A stretch of 9,343 nucleotides of DNA from Bacteroidota bacterium (GTDB lineage: Bacteria; Bacteroidota; Bacteroidia; Chitinophagales; Chitinophagaceae). Of the stretch, positions 8,761 through 9,343 are shown in pieces. The DNA is taken from the NCBI GenBank assembly GCA_013414745.1, contig CP058707.1, positions 1,270,331 to 1,279,673 on the forward strand, written 5' to 3'. The notes under the pieces were generated by a model. That model did no database searches. It saw only the letters and a list, made by a program, of their open reading frames with translations, and was not told the DNA's origin. The position numbers and the translations under genes are program-made. The first letter of the stretch is position 1, and the number at the start of each line of letters is the position of its first letter.

Positions 8761-8984
8761 TTACTTCAAACCACAGGTATATACGGTATTACTTACCGTA
8801 TCTAAATACCGGGCATAATCGTTGCAAACAACCTTGGCGTCATTCTTTCGCATTTTTCTAATTTAACATCGAACGATTTTTCGGTATTGGATCCGGCAGT
8901 ACAGCTACAGGTATACTCTTTGCTGCAGGAGGCAAACAAAAGCACGAAAGAAGTAGCGAATATGGTGAGGACTGTCTGTTTCAT
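8761..8984 (-). CDS. Small cysteine-containing lipoprotein (one-base frameshift)
   Basis: Start ATG 8984-8982 gives a lipoprotein signal, MKQTVLTIFATSFVLLFASC, with lipidated Cys20. The frame then reads SKEYTCSCTAGSNTEKSFDV. Read as given it ends at 8802 with an unconvincing tail, but restoring one base in the T run at 8853-8857 gives KMRKNDAKVVCNDY and ends TVYTCGLK at TAA 8763-8761. The result is 74 residues, closing exactly. Four more cysteines (26, 28, 54, 71) and the K-x-DAK-xx-C pattern resemble many short Bacteroidota lipoproteins of unknown function, which supports the repaired end. It should be anchored in the inner or outer membrane facing the periplasm, or on the surface. It starts 59 bases after the ABC exporter stop and may share its transcript. 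An ATG at 9047 overlapping the exporter stop is in frame but would bury the signal peptide. Confidence 0.8.
8781..8801. repeat. Perfect 8-bp inverted repeat near the lipoprotein stop
   Basis: ATACGGTA (8781-8788) and TACCGTAT (8794-8801) flank five bases, within the repaired coding end about 20 bases before the stop. It encodes DTVSNTVY, where the repeated Thr-Val codons help make the palindrome. It could be coincidental or an RNA-stabilising hairpin. Confidence 0.45.
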
Positions 8985-9043
8985 AAAACCGGTTTGATAC
9001 GCCAAATATAATTGAAAATTTATCTTTTTAATGGTCTTGATGC

Positions 9044-9343
9044 TCATTTGATTTCCTGTTGTATTTCAACCAGTTTGCGGTAGATGCCCTTCTGCTCCAT
9101 CAATTGCTGGTGATTGCCCCGCTCTTTGATTTCGCCCTCTTCCAATACGATAATTTCATCGGCATGTTGAACCGTCGACAAACGATGTGCGATGACAATA
9201 GAGGTTCGGTTTTCCATCAGATGCTGAATGGCATCCTGAACCTGACGTTCACTTACGGTATCGAGCGAAGAAGTAGCCTCATCTAAAATCAGGATGGGTG
9301 GGTTTTTATAAATGGCTCGGGCAATGGTCAGACGTTGTTTTCG
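9044..9343 (-). CDS. ABC exporter, fused permease/ATPase type, C-terminal 99 residues
   Basis: The frame enters from the right edge and stops at TGA 9046-9044 without any break. It begins just after the ABC signature, at [11 protein letters not shown], then shows Walker B and D-loop [12 protein letters not shown], the H-loop [14 protein letters not shown], and the usual [16 protein letters not shown] ending with [14 protein letters not shown]. This is the end of the nucleotide-binding domain of MsbA-like exporters, in which the transmembrane part precedes the ATPase in one chain; the Walker A and membrane segments lie outside the window. Such proteins export lipids, peptides or drugs in an ATP-driven way across the inner membrane; the substrate cannot be told from this fragment. 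It has normal, intact codon structure, unlike the frameshifted genes to its left. Confidence 0.93.
   Translation of the reverse strand, partial: RKQRLTIARAIYKNPPILILDEATSSLDTVSERQVQDAIQHLMENRTSIVIAHRLSTVQHADEIIVLEEGEIKERGNHQQLMEQKGIYRKLVEIQQEIK

Noticed and set aside
8473..8805. Plus-strand open frame of 110 codons
   Set aside because: It runs through hairpins and a GC-rich patch, overlaps the repaired lipoprotein end, has no recognisable domain and is opposite to every real gene nearby.
8982..9047. ATG at 9047, overlapping the exporter stop, as start of the lipoprotein
   Set aside because: It adds 21 residues before a typical lipoprotein signal sequence, which begins cleanly at 8984.

Overview
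The window looks like Bacteroidota DNA. The evidence is four cargo-type genes with secretion signals or type IX secretion system (T9SS) C-terminal sorting domains, SprB-like repeats, no Shine-Dalgarno-like start regions and generally AT-rich coding sequence. A Chitinophagales-, Saprospirales- or Sphingobacteriales-like lineage is plausible but cannot be fixed from this sequence. All recognisable genes are on the minus strand, so they read from right to left.

From right to left the layout is as follows. First comes the last 99 residues of an ABC exporter of the fused membrane/ATPase type (9044-9343). Next is a 74-residue cysteine-containing lipoprotein (8761-8984). A gene-free stretch rich in hairpins follows (8241-8760). 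Then comes a giant secreted protein, gene A (2387-8240, about 1,960 residues once repaired), which alternates SprB-like and right-handed beta-helix domains and ends in a sorting domain. Gene B (879-2376, about 500 residues) starts 10 bases later and is a secreted protein of the beta-propeller-like family, also with a sorting domain. After it lies A' (243-824), which keeps only the last part of an A-like gene. Last is B' (1-231, running off the left edge), a diverged paralogue of B. The order A-B-A'-B' is a tandem array of two-gene modules. Intergenic gaps are 10-60 bases, so A to B' is probably one transcription unit of exported surface proteins.

The main caution concerns sequence quality. 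Reading each gene through by protein logic needs about 47 restored bases in roughly 8.2 kb of frameshifted gene sequence. Nearly all can be explained as bases missing from short homopolymer runs, and no event clearly demands an extra base. After repair the lengths close exactly (1,963, 501, 196 and 75 codons including stops), and broken signal peptides, beta-helix motifs and sorting-domain ends become normal. This fits residual long-read deletion errors, so the fragmented frames should not be read as decayed genes. A' is the exception: it lacks a signal peptide and the whole front of the protein even after repair.

The most interesting biology is the duplicated module, a sharply bounded block of about 225 bp that is nearly identical between A and A', and a segment of about 206 bp bounded by imperfect inverted repeats just upstream of the A' homology.
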